A stretch of DNA of 64,000 bases, from NCBI GenBank assembly GCA_013215385.1, contig JABSOY010000006.1:1-64000 (forward strand), in the 5' to 3' direction. Positions within the stretch are counted from its first letter, which is position 1. Every line of letters begins with the position of its first letter. The notes beneath the pieces are model-generated. The model searched no databases, was not told where the DNA came from, and was given only the letters and a program-made list of their open reading frames with translations. Shown piece by piece: positions 47,960 through 58,200 of the stretch. The translations under genes were made by a program, and so were the position numbers. This DNA comes from Colwellia sp. (lineage in GTDB: Bacteria; Pseudomonadota; Gammaproteobacteria; Enterobacterales; Alteromonadaceae).

Positions 47960-48382
47960 ATGTCAGCAATGACGGTAAATCTAAATGTAGTAAGTGCCGA
48001 AGAGGAGTTATTCTCTGGACGTATTGAATCATTACAGATCACAGGTTCAGAAGGTGAACTAGGTATTATGCCTGGTCATGCACCTTTATTGACCTCACTA
48101 AAACCTGGTATGGCTCGTATTGTGAAACATGGCGGTGAGGAAGAGGTTATTTATCTTTCTGGCGGTATGTTAGAAGTTCAACCAAATAACGTTACGGTAC
48201 TAGCTGATGTAGCTGTACGTGCAGACGATTTAGATGAACAAGCAGTATTAGAAGCTAAGCAACGTGCAGAAGAACACATGAACGCCCATGGCGGTGATGT
48301 TGATTTTGCAGAAGTTGCCGCTGAATTAGCGCGAGTAACTGCGCAATTACGCGTAATACAAGCGACTAAGAAAAAAGTCTAA
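47960..48382 (+). CDS. atpC: ATP synthase F1 subunit epsilon
   Basis: The 140-residue epsilon subunit has an N-terminal beta-sandwich ([40 protein letters not shown]) and a C-terminal helical hairpin that can inhibit hydrolysis. Its ribosome binding site, TAGGAGG, is one of the strongest in the window. It is the last gene of the operon. Confidence 0.98.
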   Translation: MSAMTVNLNVVSAEEELFSGRIESLQITGSEGELGIMPGHAPLLTSLKPGMARIVKHGGEEEVIYLSGGMLEVQPNNVTVLADVAVRADDLDEQAVLEAKQRAEEHMNAHGGDVDFAEVAAELARVTAQLRVIQATKKKV

Positions 48383-48414
48383 TTTTATAGACTAAGCACT
48401 AAGTTTTAGTGACT

Positions 48415-48453
48415 AAAAAGCGATATTTACTTTAGGTAAATATCGCTTTTTTA
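48415..48453 (+). terminator. Terminator of the atp operon
   Basis: Perfect 16-bp inverted repeat (48415-48430 with 48436-48451) with a 5-base loop and T-run. The strongest terminator in the window. Confidence 0.92.
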
Positions 48454-48630
48454 TTTTCAATAGTGCGATAACTTAAATACGCTTATCAAAGATATTAGTA
48501 ATTTATTAGTGAAAAAACATTAATAATTCAAAGATGATAAGTTGGAAAATATAAAGCGACAAAGAATATTTATATAGGCAAGTTAAATAGCAGGATGACG
48601 TAATTAAATGCCAATCCCGCCTAATTTATA

Positions 48631-48855
48631 TTAAAAACATGGGCCGCCAGAACTACGTGTTAAATATACAGTTCTAACTCCACTTACTCTAGGTCTACCA
48701 CAGCCAGTTAACATTGTTCCTACTACCTGAGTCATTGATGAATCAGAATAATAAACTGTTTCAGTTTCAGTTCTGTTGTCTGAATAACCCGCAAATGAAG
48801 CCGAACAAACTAAGGTTACGGCGGCTGTTAGTAATATTTTTTTATATGTTTTCAT
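48631..48855 (-). CDS. Small secreted cysteine-containing protein (DUF6289-like)
   Basis: A 74-residue precursor with a clear signal peptide (residues 1-22, cleaved SFA-GY), leaving about 52 residues. The mature part has YYSDSSMTQVVGTMLTGCG and ends GGPCF, with two cysteines (52 and 73) that could form a disulfide. The pattern resembles the DUF6289 family of short secreted proteins; that assignment is from memory and uncertain. AAGGAA upstream of the internal ATG fixes the start over a 13-codon longer frame. It stands alone between two plus-strand operons. Function unknown. Confidence 0.7.
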   Translation of the reverse strand: MKTYKKILLTAAVTLVCSASFAGYSDNRTETETVYYSDSSMTQVVGTMLTGCGRPRVSGVRTVYLTRSSGGPCF

Positions 48856-49264
48856 TTCTATTCCTTTATAAATTATATTTAACGTAAAATACAATAGTTA
48901 GTAAATTTACGTCATGATTAACACATAGTTAACATATATATATATGATTGGTATGTAAAGGAAAGGTTAATAGATTATTGATTAAAAGGATGTTAAGAAG
49001 GGTGTGATAATACATAAATAATGAATGAACTTATATATAAAATGTGTAAACACTTTTTATATTGTTTAAAAGCACGACATGTTGAACTACTGCAAAGAAG
49101 TAAATTCGCCTATATTCAGAAAATTTTAATTTATAAGATCAATTAATTTAATGATGCATCTAGGTTTACTTCAAAATTGATTTCAATGAATAGAAATAGT
49201 TAATGTTACAAAACAAGGTTACAATATTCCCATTAATAAAAATATCATAAATAACGGATAATCT
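48856..49264. other. AT-rich gap before glmU
   Basis: About 400 bp with no gene I can support. It should contain the promoters of the small secreted protein (leftward) and glmU (rightward). A run of alternating TA lies near 48936-48944. No RNA structure was recognised. Confidence 0.5.
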
Positions 49265-50638
49265 ATGTCTCTTTCAGTTGTTATTCTTGCTGCGGGTAAA
49301 GGTACTCGCATGCGCTCATCTTTACCTAAAGTACTTCATCGTGTTGCTGATAAGCCGATGGTTGGGCACGTTATTGACGCAGCTCGTCAATTGAATGCAG
49401 TAAATATTTATATTGTCTATGGTTTTGGCGGTGAGATACTTAAAGCTACTTTGACTGAAAATACTACCAGTAATGATTTAACGTTTGTTGAACAAAGAGA
49501 CCAATTAGGCACCGGGCATGCGGTAGATATGGCTTCACCATTTTTAAAAGATGATGAAGATGTTTTAGTACTCTATGGTGATGTACCTTTAACTAAGGTA
49601 AGCACTTTAGAAAATTTACTGGCAGTAAAACCAGAAAATGGTATGGCTTTATTAACGGTTAATTTGGCAAACCCAAATGGATATGGACGTATTGTACGTC
49701 ACGATAATACTGTCGTTGGTATTATTGAGCAAAAAGATGCTTCAACAGAGCAATTACTGATTAATGAAATAAACACAGGTATTTTATTAGCAAATGGCGG
49801 TGATTTAAAACGATGGTTAAGTAATTTATCGAGCGATAATGCTCAAGGTGAATATTACTTAACCGATATTATTGCTGCGTGTCATAAAGAAGGAAAAGTT
49901 ATTGCTACAGCGCACCCAGAAACCGAAGTTGAAGTTGAAGGCGCAAATAACCGAGTACAACTGGCATCATTAGAGCGTGCCTATCAATTACGTGAAGCTG
50001 AAGCCTTAATGATAGCAGGCGCTAGTTTACGTGATCCAAGTCGTATTGATATTCGCGGTAAAGTTATAATTGGACAAGAAGTACAAATAGATATTAATTG
50101 CATATTTGAAGGTGAAGTCTTTTTAGCTAATGGTGTGCAAGTCGGCGCCAATTGTATTTTAAAAGATTGTGTTATTGGTGAAAACAGTATTATTAAGCCT
50201 AATAGTATTATAGAGCAAGCCGTTGTCGGTGATGAATGTTCCGTAGGTCCATTTGCACGTTTACGTCCAGGCACAACAATGAACAGAGATTCTCATGTCG
50301 GTAATTTCGTTGAAATGAAAAAAACCACTTTGGGTGAAGGAAGTAAAGCAGGACATTTAACTTATCTAGGTGACACTATTATCGGTGCTAGAGTAAACAT
50401 AGGGGCTGGTACTATTACTTGTAACTATGATGGTGTGAATAAATTTCAAACGATAATTGATGATGGTGCGTTTATTGGCTCAAATAGCTCACTGGTAGCC
50501 CCGGTATTTATCGGGATTAATGCAACCGTCGGTGCCGGTTCTGTTATTGCTAAAGATATTGAAGCAGAACAACTCGGCGTAGCTCGAGGTAAACAGAAAA
50601 ATATTTCAGGCTGGCAACGACCGACTAAAAAGTCATAA
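49265..50638 (+). CDS. glmU: Bifunctional GlcN-1-P acetyltransferase / GlcNAc-1-P uridyltransferase
   Basis: GlmU carries out the last two steps to UDP-GlcNAc, needed for peptidoglycan and LPS. The 457-residue protein has the N-terminal pyrophosphorylase ([31 protein letters not shown]) and a C-terminal left-handed beta-helix acetyltransferase ([28 protein letters not shown]). Length fits (about 456). It is followed by its own terminator; glmS is 1 kb downstream. Confidence 0.98.
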   Translation: MSLSVVILAAGKGTRMRSSLPKVLHRVADKPMVGHVIDAARQLNAVNIYIVYGFGGEILKATLTENTTSNDLTFVEQRDQLGTGHAVDMASPFLKDDEDVLVLYGDVPLTKVSTLENLLAVKPENGMALLTVNLANPNGYGRIVRHDNTVVGIIEQKDASTEQLLINEINTGILLANGGDLKRWLSNLSSDNAQGEYYLTDIIAACHKEGKVIATAHPETEVEVEGANNRVQLASLERAYQLREAEALMIAGASLRDPSRIDIRGKVIIGQEVQIDINCIFEGEVFLANGVQVGANCILKDCVIGENSIIKPNSIIEQAVVGDECSVGPFARLRPGTTMNRDSHVGNFVEMKKTTLGEGSKAGHLTYLGDTIIGARVNIGAGTITCNYDGVNKFQTIIDDGAFIGSNSSLVAPVFIGINATVGAGSVIAKDIEAEQLGVARGKQKNISGWQRPTKKS

Positions 50639-50660
50639 AATAATTCATTATTCTTGTTAT

Positions 50661-50684
50661 AAAGGCGCTATTAGCGCCTTTTTT
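50661..50684 (+). terminator. Terminator after glmU
   Basis: AAAGGCGCT / AGCGCCTTT with a three-base loop and T-run, 22 bp after the glmU stop. Confidence 0.88.
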
Positions 50685-50901
50685 GTAACTAAAATTGAAG
50701 AATATAACTAGAATAAGGTTTGATATAATTGTCTATATTTTAATTAATGATAAATCAAATAAACTGAAATATTGACAGCTATATTTGTGATGAATAAATA
50801 TATATTGCCAAAAATGCTGACTTTTGTTTTAATAGCGTAACTTACTAAACGAAACTTATTTTACACAAAAAGTATCGAAACAAAAGATAACCCCTAAAAG
50901 T

Positions 50902-51663
50902 ATGTCAAAAAGAAATACCCAACAGCGCCGCCATAGTATTATTACCGAGCTAAATGAGCACGGTGAAGTCAGTGTAGACAGCTTATCTAAGCAGTTTTCT
51001 ACTTCTGAGGTGACCATCAGAAAAGATCTTGCGGCTCTTGAAAATAGTGGTTTGTTACTTAGACGTTACGGTGGTGCAGTATCTCTACCTAAAGAGATAA
51101 CAGAACCTAAATCTGAAAAAGTTTCGAAACGAAAGGTTTCAATTGCCAGTAAAGCGGCAACACTTATACGTGATCACAACCGTATTATTATTGATAGTGG
51201 TAGTACAACCTCTGCACTGGTTAAAGAGCTTAATAGCAAACAAGGGTTAATCGTCATGACAAACTCTCTTGCTATTGCTTCAGATTTACATGCTTTAGAA
51301 AATGAGCCAACATTGTTAATGACGGGTGGTACTTGGGATACACATTCTGAGTCATTTCAAGGACAAGTTGCTGAGAGTGTTCTAAGATCATACGACTTCG
51401 ATCAACTATTTATTGGTGCTGACGGTATAGATATTGAACGAGGCACAACGACCTTCAATGAATTATTAGGGCTAAGTCGAGTTATGGCTGATGTATCCCG
51501 TGAGGTCATTGTTCTAGTAGAGTCTGATAAAATTAATCGGAAAATACCTAATGTTGAAATTCCATGGCCACATATAGATACCCTTATTACTGATGCTGAG
51601 TTGTCAGAAGAGTTGATGGCTAAATTATTACAACAAGATGTTAAATTACTTATTGCAAAATAA
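50902..51663 (+). CDS. DeoR-family transcriptional regulator
   Basis: The 253-residue protein has an N-terminal DeoR helix-turn-helix ([25 protein letters not shown] cited in part: [29 protein letters not shown]) and a C-terminal sugar-phosphate sensor domain ([25 protein letters not shown]). It is only 11 bp upstream of glmS, so it probably senses an amino-sugar phosphate and controls glmS; this is inferred from position. No clear ribosome binding site was seen. Confidence 0.9.
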   Translation: MSKRNTQQRRHSIITELNEHGEVSVDSLSKQFSTSEVTIRKDLAALENSGLLLRRYGGAVSLPKEITEPKSEKVSKRKVSIASKAATLIRDHNRIIIDSGSTTSALVKELNSKQGLIVMTNSLAIASDLHALENEPTLLMTGGTWDTHSESFQGQVAESVLRSYDFDQLFIGADGIDIERGTTTFNELLGLSRVMADVSREVIVLVESDKINRKIPNVEIPWPHIDTLITDAELSEELMAKLLQQDVKLLIAK

Positions 51664-51674
51664 AGGAAGATTTT

Positions 51675-53507
51675 ATGTGTGGGATCGTAGGTGCAGTAGC
51701 ACAACGTGATATAGCAGATATTTTGGTAGAAGGTCTAAAGCGCCTTGAATACCGTGGTTATGACTCTGCGGGTGTCGCCATTATAGATGAAAATAGTCAA
51801 TTAAATAGAACGCGTCGTTTAGGTAAAGTACAAGAATTATCGGATGCGCTTTCTGCAAAGCCATTATTTGGTGGTACGGGTATAGCTCATACTCGCTGGG
51901 CAACTCATGGGGCACCAAGCGAAGTGAACGCTCACCCACATGTATCTAGCGATAATATTGCAGTAGTTCATAATGGTATAATTGAAAATCATCAAGAGCT
52001 GAGAATACGTTTACAAGGTTTTGGTTATGAATTTGTTTCTGAAACAGATACCGAAGTCATCGCTCACTTAGTTCATTATGAGTTAAAAACATCAGCGACC
52101 TTAGTGGAAGCAGTACAAAGAACAGTTAAACAGCTCGATGGTGCCTACGGAACTGTTGTACTTGATAGCAAAGATAAAAGTAGAATGGTTGTAGCTCGTT
52201 CAGGTAGTCCACTGGTTATCGGTTATGGCCTTGGCGAAAATTTTATTGCTTCAGACATGATGGCATTACTTCCTGTTACGCGTAAATTTGCATTTCTTGA
52301 AGAAGGTGACGTTGCTGAAGTTACGCGTTTTGACGTTAATATTTTTGACATAAATGGTGCTCTAGTACAACGCGAAGTAAAAGATCATGACATCAGTCAA
52401 GACAGTGGCGATAAAGGTGAATACCGTCATTACATGTTAAAAGAAACCTATGAGCAACCTACCGCTATTCGTAATACCTTAGAAGGTCGTTTATCAGGTA
52501 ATGAACTTGATATGAATACCTTTGGTGAAGGGGCTGATGAAATATTTAAAGGTATCGAGCACGTACAAATAATTGCCTGTGGTACCAGTTACCATTCAGG
52601 TATGGTCGCTCGTTATTGGTTGGAATCTCTAGCAGGTGTTTCATGTAACATCGAAATTGCCAGTGAATTTAGGTACCGTAAATCGCACGTTCCTAAAAAT
52701 GCGCTAATCGTAACTATTTCACAATCGGGCGAAACAGCAGATACTTTAGCCGCTTTACGTTTAGCTAAGGAGCTTGGTTATAAGTCGAGCTTAGTTATTT
52801 GTAACGTAGCGGGTTCATCACTGGTCCGTGAATCTGATTTAGCCTTTATGACTAAAGCAGGCAGAGAAATTGGTGTTGCATCAACTAAAGCCTTTACTAC
52901 CCAGTTAGTCGGCTTATTAATGATGACTTTAGCGATTGGTAAACATCATGGTATGACTGAACAACTTCAACATGAAATCGCCAGTGCATTAATGTCATTA
53001 CCGAGTAAACTAGAAGAAGTGTTAGCGCTTGCCAGTTCTATCGAAGATCTAGCTGAAGATTTCGCAGATAAACAAAACGCATTATTTTTAGGGCGAGGTG
53101 ATCAATATCCTATCGCAATGGAAGGTGCCCTTAAGCTGAAAGAAATTTCATATATTCATGCTGAAGCTTATGCTGCAGGTGAATTAAAACATGGGCCACT
53201 AGCGTTAATCGATGCTGATATGCCAGTGATTGTTGTTGCGCCAAAGAATGACTTAATTGAAAAGCTTAAATCGAACGTGGAAGAAGTTCGAGCTCGAGGC
53301 GGATTGATGTACGTATTTGCTGATAGTGATGCCAACTTTGCTAGTGACGAAACGATGAAAGTTATCAATGTTCCTGTTTGTGATGAGCTAATAGCGCCTA
53401 TCGTTTATACGCTGCCATTACAGTTACTGTCTTACTATGTTGCCATAATTAAAGGCACCGATGTTGACCAGCCACGTAACTTGGCAAAATCGGTCACTGT
53501 AGAATAG
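51675..53507 (+). CDS. glmS: Glutamine-fructose-6-phosphate aminotransferase (isomerizing)
   Basis: It makes GlcN-6-P from Fru-6-P and glutamine, the first step to UDP-GlcNAc. The 610-residue protein has the N-terminal glutaminase with nucleophile Cys2 ([10 protein letters not shown]), [16 protein letters not shown], and two SIS domains ([18 protein letters not shown]). It ends [13 protein letters not shown], the conserved C-terminus. It lies 11 bp after the DeoR gene with AAAGGAAG as ribosome binding site. Confidence 0.98.
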   Translation: MCGIVGAVAQRDIADILVEGLKRLEYRGYDSAGVAIIDENSQLNRTRRLGKVQELSDALSAKPLFGGTGIAHTRWATHGAPSEVNAHPHVSSDNIAVVHNGIIENHQELRIRLQGFGYEFVSETDTEVIAHLVHYELKTSATLVEAVQRTVKQLDGAYGTVVLDSKDKSRMVVARSGSPLVIGYGLGENFIASDMMALLPVTRKFAFLEEGDVAEVTRFDVNIFDINGALVQREVKDHDISQDSGDKGEYRHYMLKETYEQPTAIRNTLEGRLSGNELDMNTFGEGADEIFKGIEHVQIIACGTSYHSGMVARYWLESLAGVSCNIEIASEFRYRKSHVPKNALIVTISQSGETADTLAALRLAKELGYKSSLVICNVAGSSLVRESDLAFMTKAGREIGVASTKAFTTQLVGLLMMTLAIGKHHGMTEQLQHEIASALMSLPSKLEEVLALASSIEDLAEDFADKQNALFLGRGDQYPIAMEGALKLKEISYIHAEAYAAGELKHGPLALIDADMPVIVVAPKNDLIEKLKSNVEEVRARGGLMYVFADSDANFASDETMKVINVPVCDELIAPIVYTLPLQLLSYYVAIIKGTDVDQPRNLAKSVTVE

Positions 53508-53590
53508 TTATTGTTGTAGAGACGCTATTTATTAGTAATAAATATCAGTGAGTTCTAAAAAAAGATCTGATGTCTGAGTAAAACAGCAAT

Positions 53591-53622
53591 AATAAAGCAG
53601 CCTAATACGGCTGCTTTATTAT
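53591..53622 (+). terminator. Terminator after glmS
   Basis: Perfect 12-bp stem AATAAAGCAGCC / GGCTGCTTTATT with a 6-base loop. Confidence 0.88.
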
Positions 53623-53722
53623 TTGTAATTGTTATCGATAAAAAGGTTTGAGATCTAATAAATAGAGATGGGAGCAGTTAAATAGATTTGAGAGCCAAAC
53701 TCATTATTAAGCGACTTATTTT

Positions 53723-54433
53723 TTAAGTGTCGCTAGCGTTGGAACACGTTATTCCTTGTCTTCCCATAAATATTGTTATTAGCGTTGCGACGATAAGTTT
53801 TTGCTCTGCACTTATATCATCTGTTATCCAAACGTATTCAACTGTTGGTTGCCAATTTTTAACAAATACATCTGTTCTATACCCTGCGACAATATGTGCA
53901 TCTATAAGTAAATTATTACCATCGATAATAATTTCGTTGCCTTTTTGATCAGTAACACTCGTTTTGGCGGTTTCTCCATGTACATCTCTGTTAAATTCCC
54001 ATGTATTATCAGTTTGTTTCTTGGGGATTATTTTTCCGGCAAAGAAATGTTTTGAATGTGTATCGTTAATTGCTAAACGTGATATTTCTACTCCTTGTCG
54101 ACTGCACTCTTCAAGTAGAAATACTTTTGCCTCAGAACCATCAAAACTTTTTTGTATAAAAGATGTTTTTTTGGACTTTTCAATATCAATATTTATTGAA
54201 GGGAAAAAGAAAGCATTACTCCCTTTAGTCCAACCTCGTTGCATATCTAAGGCTTCATAGCCGCCAAAAGAAATATTGGTGTCATAGAGCCAGCCACTGA
54301 TGCCAGTAACCTTCATTTTTATGCTGTTAAACTCAACAGGTATAGTCTTTGAGCTTGGTAGTCTATGCATGTTTTGACAGCCAGAAAAAAATATAACTGC
54401 TACAACTAAGGTCAAAAACTTAAAAAATTTCAT
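53723..54433 (-). CDS. Hypothetical lipoprotein
   Basis: A 236-residue protein with a lipoprotein signal: MKFFKFLTLVVAVIFFSGC, with lipobox cysteine at residue 19. The mature domain (about 217 residues) is rich in beta-strand pattern and aromatic residues; I recognise no family. It ends with a hydrophobic LIVATLITIFMG and a second cysteine near the C-terminus. The frame extends 44 codons upstream, but AGGA nine bases before the internal ATG plus the signal peptide decide the start. It is convergent with glmS and has no partner genes. Confidence 0.6.
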   Translation of the reverse strand: MKFFKFLTLVVAVIFFSGCQNMHRLPSSKTIPVEFNSIKMKVTGISGWLYDTNISFGGYEALDMQRGWTKGSNAFFFPSINIDIEKSKKTSFIQKSFDGSEAKVFLLEECSRQGVEISRLAINDTHSKHFFAGKIIPKKQTDNTWEFNRDVHGETAKTSVTDQKGNEIIIDGNNLLIDAHIVAGYRTDVFVKNWQPTVEYVWITDDISAEQKLIVATLITIFMGRQGITCSNASDT

Positions 54434-54654
54434 CTTATATAATCCTAGGGAACTTAGTGAAAATGTTCGAAAGTGATTAGTGTTATACAGAAAATTTACG
54501 CTAAGTTCATCGGAGAAATTGTTTAAAAAATGTAAAATAAGTGAGATAAAATAGTAAGCAGCCACTAAAATATATCAACTAATATTGAAATCTCAGAGCA
54601 TGCCAATATTCAGGGTTGAATTAATAGGGAAAAAGAGCTGCAGCAATTTCTATT

Positions 54655-54809
54655 GGCGACAGTTATTAACGTAAACGTTGTTCACCTAACCTATCGTTTA
54701 TAGCGACCGTTTCTACTTAACCTTTGTGGTAATGAATGTCGATTTTTCTATCCATGGCGACAAATCAAATCAACTCAAATACTAATCTAGAAAAAAATAC
54801 CTTCCACAT
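54655..54809 (-). pseudogene. Relic of an M1-peptidase/ABC-permease gene
   Basis: Translated on the minus strand in one frame, this stretch reads IHYHKG-stop-VETVAINDRLGEQRL. It aligns with IHYRKGSVVMMAIKDRLGEQRL of the intact peptidase gene (near 58682-58747 here). An 18-bp block (taaacgttgttcacctaa) is identical. Upstream, FELI-stop and MDRK match YELD and MRSEN of the parent after a deletion of about a dozen codons. Four in-frame stops show it cannot be functional. About 70-80 percent identity over 66 bp, so it is an old copy. Confidence 0.75.
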
Positions 54810-55431
54810 TGATACTTATTATTACGGTAGAACGACGATGGTAGAATTACACATTACAATTACATGATGTTAAGACATTCATCTCTATAGCTTGATTCGC
54901 ATTTATGTAGTTATCTTCTAAACTAGTTAGTGTTGCCATTATAGTAATTTTTAACAAAAAGTAGGTGGTACTTTAATATTTTACATAAGTTGTTATAACG
55001 GCGAAATATTAATAATTTAAATAAAGCCCATAACTCATGAAAGCTAATGGTCCAATTTAAAGTGGTGTACAAAGTATACGAAGATAATTCGTTGTTAATA
55101 TTTGTTTTTGATTTAAATTTTTTAGTTTTTATTCACTCTTGTTTACCCTTATTTAACTGTAATAAATTGTTACATTAATTTTGACTAGTTTATGCGGTGA
55201 AGTGTAGGTTTTTCAAGGTCTGTGGCTTATGTTAACGTATTGTTTACATAGTGTCAGTTGCTATATAAATATCAATCAGTCGAATATACTTCAATACTTT
55301 TCAGTATTTAGCCTCTTGTAATGAATTATTTAGTGATTTATAAGTAAAGGGCTTAGATAGTAATAATCTAATTAAATTATCTAAAGTTAATAATAAAAAT
55401 TAAATAATTATAAACACTAGGAAGGTAAATT
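54810..55431. other. AT-rich gap upstream of the TonB-dependent receptor
   Basis: About 620 bp without a supportable gene. It should hold the receptor promoter and a long leader ending at AGGAAGG, eight bases before the ATG. Possible further relic sequence was looked for and not found beyond 54809. Confidence 0.5.
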
Positions 55432-58023
55432 ATGTCAACTAAATTCCGTACCGGAACGTTAGCCCTTGCAATAGGATTAGCGCTAGGCACCGCACCCACT
55501 TACGCCGAAGAAAATAAAACTCAAGTTAAAGAAAAAGATGTCGAAAGAATTGCGGTAGTAGGCTCTCGCGCAGCGCCACGATCTGTAGCAGATTCGCCCG
55601 TTCCTATCGATATTATTAGTGCTGAAGATCTAGAGAAAACAGGATCAAGCGATATGCTTGACCAACTAGTTGCTAGCGTTCCATCTTTTAATGTTCACTC
55701 AAACCCAATAAGTGATGCGGCGACATTAGTTCGTCCAGTTAACTTACGTGGTTTATCATCAGACAGTACGCTGGTTTTATTAAATGGTAAGCGTCGTCAT
55801 CGTGCTTCTGTTATCGCTTTTCAAGGTGGTGGTATTAATGATGGTGCTCAAGGACCTGATATTTCTGTTATCCCAAGCATTGCATTAAAACAAGTTGAAG
55901 TGTTACGTGACGGAGCAGCTGCTCAATATGGCTCTGATGCAATCGCTGGCGTAATGAACTTTGTACTAAAAGACTCAGACGATGGTGGCAGCTTTTCAGT
56001 AAAGTATGGCGAGTATGCTGAAGGTGACGGTGGAACAACAACGTATGCTGGTAATATTGGCTTACCGTTAACCCAAGATGGTTATGCTAACTTTAGTTTT
56101 CAGTATAAAAATGCTGATGCTACCAGTCGTAGTGTACAGGTTGCTAATGCCGCAACAATTGCCGCTGCTGGAAATACATTTATTGCAGAAGAGGCTCAAG
56201 TTTGGGGCTCTCCTGAAATTAACGATGATATTTCTATTTTTGCCAATATTGGTCTTGATTTAGCAGATGACAAGAAATTCTACTTATTTGGCAACTATTC
56301 AGAACGTGATGTAAAAGGTGGTTTCTACTGGCGTAACCCACATAACCGGAGCAGCATCTATTCTAATGACGATGGAGTAACATTATTGGTAGGTGATTTA
56401 GACGGTGTTGGGCAAGGTATTTCATGTCCTACTATCACTATCGGCGCTAATGTCCTTGGTCAAGCTGACTATCAGTCTATCGCCGATAATAGTACGGCAT
56501 TAGGTCAAAACTGTTTTGCTGTTAATGAAATTTACCCCGGTGGTTATACGCCAAACTTTGGTGGTAACGTAACCGATACTTCACTTACTATGGGTATTCA
56601 AGGTGAAATTTCAGGTGGTATGTTAGATGAATTTTATTTTGATTTAAGTGGCTCAGTCGGACGGAATGAATCTAGCTTTAATATTGTTAACACCATTAAC
56701 TCATCAATGGGTGCTGAATCTCCACACGATTTTGACTTAGGTAAGTACATTCAATTAGAAAAGACATTTAACTTCGATTTAAGTAAAAGTGTTGATGTGG
56801 GTCTAGACGATCTAATTAACTTTGCGACCGGTCTAGAATGGCGAGAAGAGTCTTTCGAAATTGGTGCTGGTGACCAATATTCTTTCCTTGCAGGTCCATT
56901 GATCGATCAAGGTTTTAATTTAGGCTCTCACGGCTTTCCAGGGTTTCAACCGTCTCAAGCGGGTGTTTTTACACGGAGAAACGTAGCCGCTTATATCGAT
57001 ATTGAAGCATATATTACTGATGAATTCTTAGTTGGTACTGCAATACGTTATGAAGACTTTTCATCTTTTGGTGATACGCTAAATTATAAATTAACCATGC
57101 AATATATCTTAACTGATGAGTTAACCATTCGTGGCTCTTTAAGTACGGGCTTTAGAGCACCTACTGTTGGTCAGGCAAACATAAGTAATGTATCAACAGC
57201 ATTAGAAGATGGAGAGTTAACCGATTCAGCTTTATTACCACCGACGAGTGAGTTTTCACAAATTTTTGGTGCTAAAGCGTTAGAGCCAGAAGAGTCAAAA
57301 AGTTACGCTTTTGGTGCGGTTTACCAAAATGGTGATTTTTTCTTTACAGCAGATTATTATAACATTGAAGTTACCGATCGAATTACTCAGTCTGATCGTA
57401 AAAAGCTAACAGAAAGTGATTACGAAAAATTAGAAGCATTAGGCGTTGCTAACCCACGTTCAGTTGGCACGGTAAGCTTCTTCGCAAATGATTTTGATAC
57501 TACGACACAAGGCATTGATGTCGTTGCAAACTACACCATGGAGTTATTTGAAGGTGATACTAGGTTTAGCTTAGTCTATAACTGGAATGAAACTGAAGTC
57601 GATAGAAGTTCAGATATTACCGGTGACTTTAAAGTAAAACGTTTGGAAGAAGCGTTACCTAACCATAGAGGTACATTCACTGTTTCTCAAAGTTGGGATG
57701 ACATAAACATGTATGTTAGAGCTAACTATTTTGGAGAGTATCATGCAGTACATGTAGATTATGATTTAGCCGCTCAAGATGCAGATGCAGCTGTAACAAT
57801 TGATGCTGAAATTAGTTTTGTCTTTAACGATATACTAACGTTTTCTGTAGGTGCTCAAAACCTGCTTGATCAAGAAGCAGAGAAGTTAGGTTTTGAAGAC
57901 GCATCAAATAATCATCCTGATGGGTTTACACCAAATAACCAATGGGGTGGTCAATATTACGAAACCTCTCCATTTGGATTTAACGGTGCTTTCTACTATG
58001 TAAAAGCTACTTATAATTTTTAA
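55432..58023 (+). CDS. TonB-dependent receptor
   Basis: An 863-residue outer-membrane active transporter. It has a signal peptide (cleaved APTYA-EE near residue 25), a TonB-box-like VERIAVVGSR, the plug domain (LVLLNGKRRHR, VEVLRDGAAAQYGSDAIAGVMNFVLK) and a 22-strand barrel ending in an aromatic YVKATYNF. Ligand is unknown; the sequence has no siderophore signature I know. The neighbouring ABC/M1-peptidase genes suggest peptides or a peptide-derived ligand, by context only. A long AT-rich leader precedes it and a terminator follows. Confidence 0.93.
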   Translation: MSTKFRTGTLALAIGLALGTAPTYAEENKTQVKEKDVERIAVVGSRAAPRSVADSPVPIDIISAEDLEKTGSSDMLDQLVASVPSFNVHSNPISDAATLVRPVNLRGLSSDSTLVLLNGKRRHRASVIAFQGGGINDGAQGPDISVIPSIALKQVEVLRDGAAAQYGSDAIAGVMNFVLKDSDDGGSFSVKYGEYAEGDGGTTTYAGNIGLPLTQDGYANFSFQYKNADATSRSVQVANAATIAAAGNTFIAEEAQVWGSPEINDDISIFANIGLDLADDKKFYLFGNYSERDVKGGFYWRNPHNRSSIYSNDDGVTLLVGDLDGVGQGISCPTITIGANVLGQADYQSIADNSTALGQNCFAVNEIYPGGYTPNFGGNVTDTSLTMGIQGEISGGMLDEFYFDLSGSVGRNESSFNIVNTINSSMGAESPHDFDLGKYIQLEKTFNFDLSKSVDVGLDDLINFATGLEWREESFEIGAGDQYSFLAGPLIDQGFNLGSHGFPGFQPSQAGVFTRRNVAAYIDIEAYITDEFLVGTAIRYEDFSSFGDTLNYKLTMQYILTDELTIRGSLSTGFRAPTVGQANISNVSTALEDGELTDSALLPPTSEFSQIFGAKALEPEESKSYAFGAVYQNGDFFFTADYYNIEVTDRITQSDRKKLTESDYEKLEALGVANPRSVGTVSFFANDFDTTTQGIDVVANYTMELFEGDTRFSLVYNWNETEVDRSSDITGDFKVKRLEEALPNHRGTFTVSQSWDDINMYVRANYFGEYHAVHVDYDLAAQDADAAVTIDAEISFVFNDILTFSVGAQNLLDQEAEKLGFEDASNNHPDGFTPNNQWGGQYYETSPFGFNGAFYYVKATYNF

Positions 58024-58072
58024 TAAATTAGAGCTTTAATTTGCCCTGATATACATTGAAAACTTTAATTGA

Positions 58073-58103
58073 AGGCCAGTAGCTGTAGCTGCTGGTCTTT
58101 TTT
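58073..58103 (+). terminator. Terminator after the TonB-dependent receptor
   Basis: GGCCAGTAGC / GCTGCTGGTC form a 10-bp stem with two G-U pairs, a four-base loop and a T6 run, 50 bp past the stop. Confidence 0.82.
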
Positions 58104-58142
58104 ATGTTTTAATATTCATATCAAACAATATAATAAAAAATT

Positions 58143-58178
58143 AAAAGGGCCTACCAGATAAACTGCAGACCCTTTTTT
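58143..58178 (-). terminator. Terminator after the permease/M1-peptidase gene
   Basis: AAAAGGGCCT / AGACCCTTTT pair with one mismatch; read leftward it ends in a T-rich run. It lies 23 bp beyond the stop codon. Confidence 0.75.
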
Positions 58179-58200
58179 CAAAGTGCTTTAGGTTTAAAAG

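Noticed and set aside
53508-53722. glmS regulatory RNA (ribozyme or sRNA target) around glmS
   Set aside because: The glmS ribozyme belongs to Gram-positive bacteria and the 11-bp DeoR-glmS gap cannot hold one; the downstream region shows only a terminator.
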